Of a stretch of 64,000 nt of DNA, positions 11,302-26,300 are shown piece by piece (the stretch's first letter is position 1; the number at the start of each line of letters is the position of its first letter). The DNA is taken from positions 124,001-188,000 of the forward strand of contig JAMZAV010001846.1 in the NCBI GenBank assembly GCA_024449915.1. Direction: 5' to 3'. Source of the stretch: Sweltsa coloradensis. Lineage: Eukaryota > Arthropoda > Insecta > Plecoptera > Chloroperlidae. A program made the position numbers and the translations under genes. The notes under the pieces were generated by a model. It was not told the origin of the DNA and did not search any database. It saw only the letters and a list, made by a program, of their open reading frames with translations.

Positions 11302-14300
11302 GACAGACAAAAATACAAAAAAAAAAAAAAACATTCCGGATTTTTTTTCACAGTGGAATGGAATCTTCGCTTTGCTCGCTACGCTCATCCAAAATAAGTT
11401 AACAAGTAGGCCTACCTACAGCAATATGCAAAATAAATTGAATATAAATATTTGGAGTAGGCCCTATAACAATAACAAAATAACACGCTTAATATTTTAT
11501 TTCTTCCTGTCTTATTTTGCTTCACGGGCTATTGTGCATCAAAGCCCTTAGGCTATCGTTACCGTCTCTGTTATCATTAAGGCTATTCGACTGCGTTTTT
11601 CTATTTTACCAAATATGCTACCAAGTCAAAATAAAGGGCTTTGAAACCTGGTTCTTTTAGAAAATCAAAACTGTTTTTTTTTCAAATTTTTCTGATCAGG
11701 CACACGGCAAATATCACCTCTTCATAATAATTTCAAACTTCAATTCGCATAATCACACCATTCAACGTACCTAGGTACCGGTAGTTGTGTTTTTGTGACA
11801 TTAATTTTCAACTGGTTTTCTAGAGGCTGACTGAGAGAAAAAAGATTAATTTAAAACAATTGTTTTTCATACAAATTTTTTTGTTTGGCGGTACAAATTG
11901 AAATCGGTACAAAATACTACTAAACAAAAAAATTTGCAGGAAAGACAATAAGGTACTTGTTAATTAACGGGACCCCCCTCAATTTTTTGTTAATTGGTCC
12001 TCCCATCGTCGTTTTTTTTACTTATTTCTGTTTACAATAAATAATTACAACTTGCGAGGAGTTGAATATGACTCTGACAGTGAACTTGACACACATTCAA
12101 GTTCAACGTGACTTAGGCAAGTACAGTCCATTGGAACGCGTAGGCCTACATGAGAGCAGTCGTCGCCGTGCAGCTGACATTGACATTGACGGTCACGGAC
12201 ACCAAATGAACCTTCAAAACCTTTAACGTCGCTATTTTAAATGAAAGTACTTTTCCATTGACAGTCCTTTATATTTAAAATAGCGACGTTTAAAGGTTTA
12301 AATAAATAAATAATAAATAATAAGTCTTTGTTTGTAGGTGGAGTATGTTGGCGTAGGCCGTATCACTCCTGGCGCAAAGTATGTAGCCGGAAAGGATGTT
12401 TTCGAGGCTTTGTTCGAAATAATTGTGTTTTCCTGACCTCCTGAAACTCAGATGGAGTAGATGTAGTAGTTATGATTGTCTAATGAAATGTTTTTACTGA
12501 ATTTTTACATTTTTTAGAGGGTCCCGTTAATGAACAAGTACCGACAATGATTGTAAAAAAATGATCTCTAAGTCAGCCTCTAAAAAACCAGTTGAAAATT
12601 AATGTCACAAAAACACAACTAGGCAACCTACGTTGAATGGTGTGCTTGGGGAAATTGAAGTTTGGAATTATTTTGAAGCTAGGCGATATTTGCCATGTGC
12701 CTGATCAGATTTTTTTTTTTTTTAATAGAGTTAGGTTTCAAAGCCATTCACTATATTTTGACTTAATAGCATAGGGGCTATATTTAATATAGTCCCTATA
12801 TATCACTACACTTTGTTCCAACATCATTTAGTTGGGTAAAGGGGTGTTTCCACCATTTAAATCTTGGGCATCACCGAATCAGCACCGGCCTGCCAAGCTC
12901 GGCACCTCATCTTCTTCCTCATTTTCCTGTCGTAACACCAACTCTCTCCACTTTTTCCTGTCCTCCCACCATCTTTCTCTCTCTTCAACCACTACCCACT
13001 CCTCTCTCCTCCACATCTGCCTGTACTTGATCTTGCCATCTATCTCGAGGTCTTCCCACTCTTCTCATATCATTCTTTAGCTCAAATGCTTGTCTTGGGA
13101 TTCTATTCTTCTCCATTCTTCTCATATGTCCATACCATCGTAGTCGCTCCTTTCCCATCTTGAACTTTAGCCTCTCTACTCCTACTTTCTTCCTTATCAT
13201 ACTACTTCGTATCTTGTCCAACTTTGTCACACCTGCCACACTGCGTATGAACTTCATCTCAGCTACCTGTAGAGCACTTTCTTCCTTCTAGCCCATTGGC
13301 CACGTTACAGCACCATATTAAAATGGGTAGGTAGTACAAATTTTATATATATAGGCCTATATATATTTCTATATTTAATAAAATAGAATTAAGTGGTCGA
13401 ATAGCCTTAACAGGCAATTGTGCATCGACCTTTAGAAACTAGTTTTGAATGAAAAAAATCATAGGCTTACCTATTGTGAAATAGACATTTGTTACGAGCA
13501 TTAAATGTCCACAATAGGTAGGTAGGCCTACTAATCTTCCCACAATGCCAATGCATACCAGAAACTTACTTTAGTACAATTTACAATTCTGACATGTTTT
13601 AAAGTTTCCTACAAAAAAAAAACACCTTGATAACCCAACGTCAGAGTTGTAAGAATTCCTCAGTAGGCCTATTGTAGGCCTAAGTTGTAGGTATTCACAA
13701 CCAATTTAATTAAGCCAAAGAGAATGAGCATGCAGCAGGCCTACACAGTCTCTTCAAACCATGCATTAGATTGCACACTTTAAAATCGAACCTTCCAGTT
13801 TCAAGCGTTTATTTAATGAAACACTTTTTTTGGGAAAATACAATTACTTTTCTGTTTCAATGCCCCACCGGCAACAAACTAGTGACTCTTGACTATTCCA
13901 TGTAGCGTACTGATAGGCTACCTGATTTTCATTGACTTCACATGTCTGAGAAAACCCTGTGTTTTAAAGAGGCTGCAGTCATTTTCAGCAGGTGAAAGCT
14001 TTGTGCTATGCTGTCTAATAGTAGGCTAAATCCGTTCCTCTTCCATGTAGATTCCTGTAGAAGGTAGGATGTCCCATCCTTCTGTAAGATCTACATGTTT
14101 TTATTTACAATGTGTTTGCTTACCAGGTAATACGTGATGTGCATATAGAGCCTGCACATTTAGTGAAGAAGCGAAGTATTACGCAGCCACTTAGGATCCT
14201 GCTCTACTATGATGAAAGCGTTTACAGGTGAGATGGATTACCATAACGGAATTTACTCTTAAACTTATTGCTACGATGTAATTTTGAAAGTTACATGTTA

Positions 14301-17300
14301 GGAGAGCAACAATGAACGAAGCGTAATAAATGGCACTGTAGGCCTACGTATAAAGTTGTTTAAATCCTTGCACAATTTGTATTTCTCCCACATCTTCCCA
14401 GTACATCTCTCTCTCTTGCCTATAAGTCTCCTGCTATGGTCTCCTCCCATCTCTTCCTGGGCTTCCACATCTTCTTTCTTCTTCCATCCTTTTATCGTAT
14501 TGTTTATGTGAATTTTCATTCTTTCTCGAGCCTGTTTTCAATTGTTTTAAAGGTTGGTAATGCTGATGTGTGTATGTGATGTCTAATCTTGAATGTTTGT
14601 TTACTTTCAGGCTTAATGAAAGCAAATTTGAACTCATTAATGTAAGTACTGTAGGCCTACCTATACGTTAATGAACTATAATGAGGCAAAGACAGGGAGA
14701 TATGTCATTGTATTTCTTAAAATCTGAGTTGTGTTTTACCAGTCAATTGATATAAGCGTTACTCTTCTTACACGTATTTTATATGTAGGTGTAATATAAG
14801 TAAATATTTTTCACATAGGGCATACAATAAAATAGTGTAGCATGCAGGTCCTAGTCCTATGTGTCCTACACTGTTCTAAATAAAACCATAACCAAGTCCC
14901 AAAAAATAAAAATCCACAAAGGGTAGAAACCAGAAATTGCATGAGCTAGGGCTACATATATTTTCCATTTTAGGCACTAAACTGGTAGGGCTAGTAGTAT
15001 TAAATTAATGGCAATGAAACAATATGGTATATACGTATTGTGATTGTTTATTGTATCATTATTAATTTATTATGTTTATGGAAGCTTAATGCCAATGGTA
15101 CTACCTACTACCTACACAGATAAATTTACATTTCCAGAATACAATTTTACCCCAGGCTGTCCACTTTTGGGAAATGGCACTGATGGTGAGAAAAACCGAA
15201 AATGTGATAAGATTAAACCGGTAAGTACAATTTCCATACTTGAAAAACTTCTTCTTCTTCTTTTCATATGCCAACAATTGACATTATTCATGTCATCATG
15301 TGTTTTCTAGTTAGCCAGTAGAGATAGGACTCCTGTTCGCTCCGATCCATGCCATTTGGCATTTTGTCGCGTTCAAGCTTTATATATGTACATTGAAAAA
15401 GATGTTTCCTGTCTTGTTCCCCAGCTCCACACATCCGACAGACACTAGATTCAAAAATTCCAAATCTATGGAGGTGCTTTCCGAGTAGGTCGGTCCTGTT
15501 TGAAGCCGGAATTGAGCTGTCTCTATTTTTCTACTGTAGCACTTACGTTTACCAGTCGGCCTCATTCTAGTGTAATCTTCCCACAGTTTATTCTGCCCCT
15601 CTCTTGCCATTCCTTACGGACTGCTTTGTCTGTCGACGCATGCAGGTGAGATTTGAGAGATTTATGTGACAGTTTTTTACTTTCTTGTTGTTTTTTGCTA
15701 CCTTGTTTGGCTAGGTAGTCGGCCTTCTCATTACCATATATGCCACAGTGGGCCGGTATCCATTGTAGACAATTTTGTTCCCATCATTCATGAGTCGTAG
15801 AATCTGTAGTTTACATTGTCTAATTTCGGGTTCTGTTTCCTCCCTATTTGCAATGGCTGCAATGGCAGTCTTGGAGTCGGATAGGATCACAATTTTCCGG
15901 TTTTCAGATTTTGATAGTTTCAATAGTGCTTCAACTATTGCTCGGATTTCTCCATCATAATTGCTTCCATTAGCACCAGCTGGGTAGGAAGCCTCAAATT
16001 CTCGGCTGTATATCCCTGCGCCCGCATTTCCTTCCCCTGGGGATGCTGATCCATCTGTATACAGATGTAGCCATTCATTTTCTGGGTATTTCTGGCAAAT
16101 GTATGCCAATGTCAATTTCTTTAGTTGAACCAATGAGTGGTTGTTTTTCTTACCGTCGATGTCAGGTATTGTCAATGCATGTGGGATTTCTAACAATGCA
16201 ACATTTATGTTTGGTGGTAGGAGGTCTTGTCTATTGTTAATTGCCTCATTCCCAATTAAATGCTCATTTATTTGTCGTGCCTTCGTTATGAATGTTACAT
16301 GGGTTTTATGTTTTTCACATGGTTCTTTATCCCAGTAGTTCTGATCCAGTCTTACCAGTTTTTCATATAGGATCCCTGCAGCTTCATTTTGTCTGGCCTC
16401 TAGGGGTGGAATATTGGCCTTTGCTTCCATAGCTACTATAGGTGTGGTTTTAACACCTCCAGTAACTATTCTGAGTGCAGAATTTTGGACCCTATTTAGA
16501 GATTGTAGTGCATTTTTAGGGGCTTTTGTTATGATTGCATTACCATATTCAAGCAGTGGTCTCACATAGGTTTTATATGTGGTAGATAATGTGTTCTCTG
16601 TTGCCCCCCAGGTAACACCTGCAACTCTTTTTAACAGGTTTAATCGCTTCCTTCCTGCTGCTTGCATTTTTTCAATATGCTTGGTCATTGTCATTTTTTG
16701 ATCCATAGTTACACCTAGGTATACTGGGTTATCTTCTTTCTGTAACAGGTTTGTTCTGTACTTGAGTAAAAATGTTGGTACACTTCGTCCCGTAGTGTGG
16801 TAGTCGTACACGGTCTTCTTTCGTTAACTATCATTGCATTCTTTTCTGTCCATTCTTCCAGAGCTTTAAGGGCTTTATTCATTTCAATTTCCATCTTATC
16901 TTTATCTCTACCACTGTACCACAGCACCACATCATCTGCAAACAGCTTTACTTTGACCTCACTTCTCTCTTCAATATAGTCAGCTAGGTCATTTATGAAG
17001 ATCAAGAAAAGGGTAGGACTCATGACTGCTCCCTGGGGAACTCCTGCCTTGGTTTTTCTGTATTTTGATCTTTTGTTTCCATATCTCACTCTCATATACC
17101 TCTGGCTCAGGAAATTTTTAGTCCATCTGTATATGTTGCTTGGGATGTTCATATCCGACATTTTGATAAGTAAGATCTTTCTGTTCACAACATCAAATGC
17201 AGTTTGGAAATCAACATACACCACAAGTGTTGCTAGTTGTTTTATTGAAGCCTTCCTTCACCTCCTGCTGTAGATATGCCACTTGGTCGAGAGTGCTTCT

Positions 17301-20300
17301 ATCTTTCCTGAAGCCTGCCTGGTGTTCTGTTATGAGGTTATTTGTCTCCAGGTAGATTTTTAGTCTTTGGTTTACCATACGTTCCATGAGCTTTGACATC
17401 ATACTTGTGAGAGATATAGGCCTATAGCTCTCTACTTTACTACTGTCTTTTCCTTTCTTCACTATGGGGATAACTTCTGCTTTTCGCCATATATCTGGTA
17501 TGTTTCCCTCCCATATGGCATTGAAGTGTGTCAGTAATACCAGTTGCCCTTCCTTTCCTAGGTTTTTCAAGAATTCAGGGTAGATAAGGTCAACTCCTGG
17601 TGACTTCTTGTTTTTCAGTTTACTTAATGCTTGTCCCAATTCATGGATATTAAATGGTGCATTATAAGGGTCCTCGTTATCATGTATGTATTTTGGTTGC
17701 TCTACTTTTACATGTTTATTATTTATTGGTCTTGTTTGTTGTGACATATACTGACAGAACGCCTCTGCTTTATCCTTATCTTCGGTGAGTTGGACTTCTT
17801 TATATATTATTGGCTCCTGTTATTCTTCCCTCTTTTTTTGGTTACATAGACTGGAGAAGTATCTATGTGCTTTGACACCATCCTTTCTGTAATCTATTTG
17901 CTCCACATATTCTTGTAATGCTATTCTCTTGCTTTCCAAAATTTGTCTTTTAACATGGCTTGTACTCTTCTGAGTTGAATCATGTCTTTCATGTCTTGAG
18001 TTTGTTCTGCAGTTTTCCTTGCTTGATCTCTTTGTTGTTTCAGAGTTTGTAGTTGTTCATTCCAGAACGGTTTGTAATTTGTTTGTTTTCCTCTAGGTAC
18101 AGTTTTTTCTGCAGCTGTTTGCATGATATCTATAATTTTCTGGTTGTCTAAATCAATGTTTTCCCTTGATTCAAATTCCAGGAATAGTTTTTCGGTAATT
18201 CTTCTGTACTCCTTCCAGTTACCCTTTTAAAATTCCAAGTGCATTTGGTTTCTCTAGCTTCAGGTTTACATTTCTGTCTTGTTATAAGTAAAATTTTGTG
18301 TCCAGCACCGGAAGGAGACTCTAGGTTGTCCTGTTTCATGTGATTGAATAAGTTTGTGTGGCATAAGGCTAAATCTGGTCTGGAGAGGCCTCCTCTGTAT
18401 GAGAGGAAGGTATATGGATCTGCTGCTTCCAGTAGCATCAGCGGGTGCTGTCTATGTATTCTTCAACTATGTGTCCAACTTTTGTTGTTGTATTGTAATG
18501 CCAGGCTTTATGGGGTGCATTAAAATCTCCTACAATGACTGACGTACTGGCAATAGTGACTAGATCTAAAAAGTTGGGTTCGTTTGTTGGGTGGGTTATA
18601 GAGAATGATGTATGTGGTCTTAGTGTGATTTTTCCACAGTTCTAGTTGTACCACCTCTATCTTGTCTTCTTCGTCCATTTTGTGTAAAATTTTAAATTTA
18701 GATGTCAGACCTACTTTCACACCAATATGATGCCTGAAGAGATTTGTCTCTGTCTAGGGAGAGTATATATTTTGTAGCCGTTAGTCATGGCTTTGTCCAG
18801 TTTTCGTTGTCTGAGATTGATCCTGCTTCCACCACTGTGAATGCGTCGACATTTTTGTCACTAATTATCTTCTTAAGTTCTAAATATTTATCTTCGGAGA
18901 GACCTCCTGCGTTCCAATATAAACAAGGTGACGTTGCCCTGAGAAGGACACATTTTCTCCACTCTCCTATCTCTTCTGTTAACTTGCTTTGGCATCTTCG
19001 AGTCCGAACGTTTAGCGTGATCCAGGGGGCACGTGTAAGTTTTAATCTTACGGACGCGTCGGAAGTCACCCCCCTTATATGTCAACAGCATTCCTTTACA
19101 CAGGTCCACTACCCAGTAGCTTAGCCTTATGCAAAATACTAAGTAGGCACTATATTCATTATTAATAGCAAATTTGTATGAACTGTAAGGCTACCTTGAC
19201 TGCGAAATTATGTAAGTCCTAATATCAATATCGCATGTACCATGCCGATAAGCATTTGTTCAGAATTTGTAAATTTGATCTTTTATGATAAACTGTAATG
19301 TTATGTAATGCTAGCAACAAAGCACATAATAAATTCAGAGTTGTGCTAAATCGGCCTTGTTGATTCTGGCGTTGATCCGCGGGTGTTCGCACTGTCCATA
19401 CCACAGATTGCTATATATCCTATTAAAAATAACGATCTTTGGTTGGTTATCGCTCACTCGCCGATTGCGTCAGGGCCTACAGGGTTGGCTAAGTCGCTTT
19501 GATTTAAAGTCCCCCACTGAAAATCAGTTATATTACTGAGTGGGTAGACTCTAAATACAATTTATTTTATTTATTTATTTTATTTTATTTAGTATAGATT
19601 GGAGAAAAGTTGTCAGGTTGGAAAAGCATAGACAACGATGTGCGACAAAACTTTTCACCTGCTGATGACAACTGCAGCTAATTTAAAGTTGTTTGTTACC
19701 TTAATCTACGACGTGTTTCGTCCTTCTGGGACTCATCTGGCGGATGGTGGCCACTAAACATCAGCTTTTACATTGGAAAAATCATGATATATTTTGTCAA
19801 ATAGGGAATGCTCCTCAACTCTAGTATGCGACTTAATTGTAATTAACATAAAATATAATAAGAAATACTCACAAATATAAATTTATTTTAAAAACTTACG
19901 ATTATTGGCGTATTTATGAAGGTTTTAAATTGGCTAGTGGCGAAGCGGGACTAAAACGCTCCGTACATTGCGTGACATCACGACAAAGTAATAGTTGCAT
20001 AGATCTCCGCGCGCGCGCGCTGCACCCCACGCTCGCCGGCTAGAATTGAATGTAGTCAAATCCATGTCAAGCAATTTAATATGTTCTAGTAGTTTGTCTG
20101 AGGCATGAGCCTACACCTAATAGTGATAATGTATAATATAAGAATGTATACATAATATAACATGCATTGTCAACGAATAATACCTTACTTATCTGCAAAT
20201 TTGTTTATTCATCATTGTACTTTGTTTGATCTTTTACCGACTCTAATCTGGGGAACTTTCTTTATCGACTCTGGTTTCCATGGTAACCAAGATCTTGGAC

Positions 20301-23300
20301 CCACTGCCTTTGCTAGGAATTGACTAGGAACCAATGAATTTGACAGGCGGTGGAACCCCTACTGGCAGACTGACGAAACGATATTTCTATGTGACGTCAC
20401 ATGGATGTCACAGTCAGCTAGGCCTGTTTACGCGCGGAATTTAAACACGAATATTCACACCCTCATAAAACCAAGTAAAAAACATTTTTCGACGGACTTT
20501 TTTTGGGGATCGTTTTTTTTTAGTAACAGCGTTACGAATATATTTTTTAAAAAAATTAGGAGCATTTCCTATTATGTGTACTGCACCTGCTTCTTCTTAT
20601 CATATGCCTACAGTTGGCCTACTCGGCCATCATGTGTTTAGTTTTAGTTTACCTAAGCTAGTAGATGGTTGCACTTAGAATGTTATGCAGTTTTGCATGC
20701 TAAGTGAAGTCATCCATCATGAGATAATCATAATGGCAATGTAATGACAGTCTTATGCAATGTACAATGTGATAATAATAGGTATAATCATAAGTACTAG
20801 TGAAATTGATTTGTTCTGCTTGCAGGAAGTGTGAGAATAGTCAAGTCTACATCAAAGGTTCAGATCCCCACCCATATTGTAAGAATTCTTGTGAGAACCG
20901 TACCATGTGTGGAGAGGTGCAGGTGCCAGAAGAACATTTGGATGTAAGTTCTTGTCAATAACAATAACCAACAACATACTGCTGCACAATTTTAGTTTTA
21001 TTCACTAAACGTTTAATTAACTCTAGGCCTATTATCCGCGTTGAAATGTAAACTCGTTAGTAAATATTTTCCCCTTGTGTATTTGACCTTGAGATGGAGC
21101 CCAGTTTGTCGGAAATAAGATGCCCCAGGTTTACTGGATGCAGCAACAGACTAGGATACAACAGTTTCTCTTTGTATTACAGCCGTGTTTTAATCTGAAG
21201 GGCAATTACAGCTACAGGGTATTTTGCAAGTGTCTAGCTCTAGGCAAAGCGGGCGTTGAATTTTAGTCACATTACTATATTAAACTGTGCCCGTCACATT
21301 TTACATTTGAAAATGGTTGTATTGATTTGTTCTAATTTGAAGCTGCCTTGTATAATTTTGTGCCTTCTAATGATTTTGACAAGGAGTTTGCCAACCTCAA
21401 ATTTCTTATGCAAATTACAGTTTGGAAATTGAATTCTCAAGAGTAGTGTAGGTCTACGTAGTTTTTACCTCCTTTATTTGGCACAACCCTTAAAGGGGTA
21501 TTTAACCGCTAGACTCAAAAAATATATTTCATTCAGGCTAACTAGTAATGAATTAAGCAATCAACAGAAAAATTATTGGGGCCACCATAACCCCCCCAAA
21601 AATTGTCAAACATGACATTTTTCGAGCTAGGTCCCATCGGCAAAAATCTCCCATAAGAAATAACATGGGGGCGATCTTTATGCCCCGTGACCTTGGAGGA
21701 TTTTGATCCAAAAAAATATTGGCCATTATTGACGTACTCTACAGCCTTTTCTGTAAATCCTCTATATTTTGTTTTGTAATTTGGGCAAGTAGTTCGGTCA
21801 AAATATGCAGAATTTACCAAGATGGGGAGTGATTTTGGAATGCATATTTTTAAGTGTTTGAGGGTATATTTGGGCACAGTTTCAAGACACGATGTTATAA
21901 AGGGGCATTTTAGATTGGTACTATGCTCTAGTAGGTATCTTTGTGGACCAAAAAAGAAGCAGGTTAAAGCCGATTTAAGAAATTTTCCATAACACCAATT
22001 TTCGCAAATTTCTGGATCAAAAAAATTAAAAAATTCGTGTTAAATCACAGTTACAAGATATAATTTTTTAAACGGTCATTTTAGTGTAGTAGCCTATTGT
22101 GCTATAGATCACATGGTAAAAAATAATTTTTGAGGTTTTTAGCCCCTTTAACAACTCTCACATGCATTTATGTTGGCTAGTAGGGACCTGTCTCTGTTGT
22201 AAATATTTAAATTATTATTTTTTGTTAAAATGATTAGCCTACCATATCAAATCATTATTATACTCAGTTCTGTAGTGCTACTATTGACCTGTGTTTTCTT
22301 TAGGTTTGCCGCACCTGCAATGCAACGGGGCACAATTGCAAAGAATCATTGGGAAAGCAGGGCAACGGCATTGAGGGTGCCGACTTTGTGTTTTACGTGT
22401 CGGCCATGGAAACTGAGCGATGCCACAAAGGCAAGACAGTTGCGTATGCAGCCCATTGTCAGCAAGAGGCAGCACTGGACAGGTAATACATGTTCTCTTG
22501 GCAACAAATTGTAAAAAAATAGCCTAATAGTGGTCCTTCTAAAAGAGTGAAAATATGTATTTTATAAACAAGACTGTTGTAAAAAGTACATTGCCCGTAA
22601 AACATCAAGTCACATTTTAGTATCTCAAATGTATTGCAATGTTTTGGAGCAGCTAGGTTATTATTAAAAATCATTATCTGCAATAATTTTGGTTTTGTTG
22701 GTGAATGCCAATTTGCTAGAGTATTAAATGTTGGAATAGGATCCAACAACTGATCCTGGAGGTGTGATTATCGGTGATCTATTAGACTATTATATATCCT
22801 ATCCCAACTCTCAATATCTGTAATAATTTGGATATTACAGAGAGATCTCATTTGTGAAATTTTAGTGAACGCATTTTTCTACTTACCTATAGTGAGATTT
22901 TTGTGAGTTGATTTCTTAACAAACAAAACCTTCCTACGTCGAACTGTATTTCAGGCCAATCGCCGGACACGCTAATCTGTGTCCCGGTTCGATCAGCACC
23001 AAACCCCAGGAGTTGGAGATTCTACTCTCGACCATGAAGCACGAGATTCTCCACGCTCTCGGCTTCTCCGTGTCGCTGTATGCGTTCTATCGAGACGACG
23101 AGGGGGAGCCTCTCACACCGCGCGAGGACAACGGGAAAACCACGACTCAACGAGAAGTGAGTAGGCAAATTCAAATAGTCTGCGAAGGAAATTGATTTAG
23201 TTTTATTCCAAGTGTAGGCCTATTCTTTTATTGATGACATGATTCATTTGATGAATAGGCCTACATAGTTCTTGTGTACTTTAATCTAAGCATTATGTAG

Positions 23301-26300
23301 AGAGAGGTAGTAAGGAATTGTCTTGACACAAAAAATTAAATGAAGTTTAAATCTTCAGGGATTTGATGTAGTGCACAGAGTTTATAAATGGGTGACTGCT
23401 ATAATATTGGTACTTAAAATCTAAGGGTAGGCCTACCTGTTAAAATATAGCATAATATGTTCAGTATGATAATATACACAAAATAAAGGGCCTGCCCTTA
23501 CAAAATGAAGTGCACTAATTCGTGGTTGTCGTACGTTGAAATGATGTGTTTGTTACAGGTTACAAACACGAGCGTGGAGTGACCGGGTGTTGAAGTCAGT
23601 GGTGCGACCCGACTGGCTGGTGCATCAGGGTAGAGTTTCGCGTGAGGTTCAGGTGATAGTCACGCCGCGAGTGGTACAAGAGGTCCGGAGACACTTCAAC
23701 TGCGAGGAGATGGAGGGTGCGGAGCTGGAGGATCAGGGCGAAGAAGGGACGGCTCTCACTCACTGGGAGAAGCGCGTGTTTGAGGTGAGCCAGAAGTATA
23801 CGTTCTCTGTTGTCCGTATAGCGAGGAAACTCCGATCTTCTTTGGTCTACCTCTACTGGCAGTGTCACTAAACTAGCCCATAGGCCCCCTACTTAATGTT
23901 TTGGGCACCGTAAAATATGCATAGGCCTACAGTAATTAATTGGATGAGCAAAGCAAAGACTTCAATTTCACTGAACCCCCAAAAATAGCTTGTATTTTTT
24001 TTTTTTTTGGGGGGGGGGGGGTTGTTTGTTCACTTTTTGACTGGACAAACAGCATATTGTGATCTTGATAAAAATTGGTAGCCAGAATCCATCGAAATAA
24101 AGGTTTTAATATCAGTTTTTTGAGGTATATAATAACAATTAACAAGTAACTATAGAAACTTATAACAATTACCTACAATGCGTACAAAAAGCAAGTCTTC
24201 GGGCCTCCAGACATTTTACATTCTAATTACCATAGCAATTAGTACTACTTTATAAAAATTATCCTAATTTAACTAAATGATTTTGCAATGGAACTTGAAG
24301 AAGTAAAGGGATCCCACGCATACTAAAAACTTAAAAAAAGCTCATCCATCAATGCGACTAAAAAAAGCCTTCGCAAAGCAGTTTAGTAATATAAGCATTT
24401 TACAGGTGTGTAATTAACAAGTAATATCAAAAAAGTAATAACTAAGTTATAGAAACTTGACAACAATCACCTACAATGTGTACCTACAAATAGCAAGTCT
24501 TTAAGTCTTGAGATATTTTACATACTATTGTTAATTGGTATTACCAGAGCAGTTAATACTTCTTTAAAAAAATTAACCTAATTTAACAAAAAATAATTTT
24601 GCAATGGAACTTGAAAAAGTAATGAGATCCCACGTATATAGAAAACTTAGTAGGGCCTAATCATTGGACAAAAAAGTCAACCAAAAAAGCTCATCCATCA
24701 ACGTGACTGGAAAAAGCATTTGTGAAGCGGCCTAATTAATTATGGTAATTAATTATCTCATAAAGTCATAAGTTTTGTAGCACTGAATAGTTTGAAAAAT
24801 TGATCAAAGGCCCATTTAACATTGAAATAATAGTAGACCTACACAATTTTATCTTGCAACATTTTGTTTCACATATTTCTTCACAACTGCAAAAGTGGGT
24901 CAAATTTGCAAATAATTTTACTGAGAATTGAGAAATATCGATAGAAGTCATAGAAATTGGACATTTTTATGATAACTGAACAATAATTGGGGATTTTTAA
25001 GTACAATTGAGCCAAAACACCGAGTTTTACAGATTTACGGTAATACGAGTAAGAAGAAGGAAGAACTAACATGAAAATTGAAAATGACCACATCAGCCTA
25101 CATACCGTATTGTGCCGAATATAGGCCGAACCTGAATATAAGTCGACCCCCTAACTTTTCTTGTTGGAACATAAAGAAAACATACACATTATAAGCTGGT
25201 AGGGACTTTTGAGACTAAAAATAATGAAAAAAGGGTAGGCTTATATTCAGGACAATATGGTAAAACCTACAAATTGGCTCTGTAATTGGATCCTACATCA
25301 TTAACATTTATAGTTTAATTAAACAAAATTAACAGTATGTTACTAACTAAAATAATATCTTGTTGTTCGTCTCAAATAGCCAATGTGCATTAATATGAGA
25401 CGTTAAGCAATATACAATCAATCAATCAATATCTTGTTGTGCAGAACGAAGCCATGACGGGTACCCACACTCAGAACCCTGTGTACTCGCGCATCACGCT
25501 TGCTCTGATGGAGGACACTGGCTGGTATCGTGCCAACTACAGCATGGCTCAACCCCTGGGCTGGGGGCACAACCTCGGATGCAACTTCACCATGCGCAGC
25601 TGCAAGGAGTGGATTGACAATAAAGTAGCTAGGTAAGCGGACATATTCTATTAACGGTACATCTAAAAACGACAATTTGTGCGAGTCTGCTTGCCTACTC
25701 GATTCTTTAGTTGAAAGTGATGTCACGTAGTTGGTGTTCAAATGTCCCTCGTAGTCCTGTACCCCGTCTGTGCCCGGGATAGAATTGGCCCAGAGCATGG
25801 CTCTGCTAATCGTAAAAGACCATTCAAGAGAAAAAGTCCACCTTGCAAACATTATCTAGTAAGAAGGGTTGTATATTACTCCCCGAATCTAGAGGCGAGC
25901 TCTGGTGGTCGTCCTCGAGGAACTTTCCCCATCCCTTTGACTACCTCCCCAACGACGACGACAATGACAACACGGACAATGACACTGACGAGAACGACAT
26001 TGACGTGGGGGAACCACCAACCCCCGCCCTCCCCATACCCTCCCTTTCTCTCTGTTCTTTACCTGAGCCCGGCCTGATATCGTCACAGACTACAGGCCCT
26101 CCCCGATCCGACCCCGGCCACCTACTCCCATGCCCTTCCCTTGCTTGTGGCTGGTTCTGACCAGCACAGGCCTGTCCACCCCCACATCCCCCCAACGTCA
26201 CCCCTTACGTTCCTCCCTTTTGAAAAAATATATATGTACTTATTATCTAACTTATTATCTAACTAATAAATTACATTATCGCAGGAGGTGCAATATGACC

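Larger units (their letters stand above)
11581..13406. mobile_element. TTAA-flanked MITE, copy 2, with nested insertions
   Basis: TTAA at 11577 and 13407; ends GGCTATTCGACTGCG and GGTCGAATAGCC match copy 1 at 4149. It is enlarged by an inner MITE (11952-12542) and a LINE fragment (12840-13300). Confidence 0.72.

Noticed and set aside
12832..13080. Ser-rich open frame, plus strand
   Set aside because: Shadow of the LINE C-terminal tail encoded on the minus strand.
15044..15310. 88-codon open frame with a hydrophobic N-terminus
   Set aside because: It overlaps LMLN exon 4 in another frame; the exon frame has conserved family residues and correct splice phases.
25742..26201. Overlapping open frames on both strands in a GC-rich patch of LMLN intron 9
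   Set aside because: Low-complexity composition, no domain, and no need for extra coding between exons 9 and 10, which join in phase.
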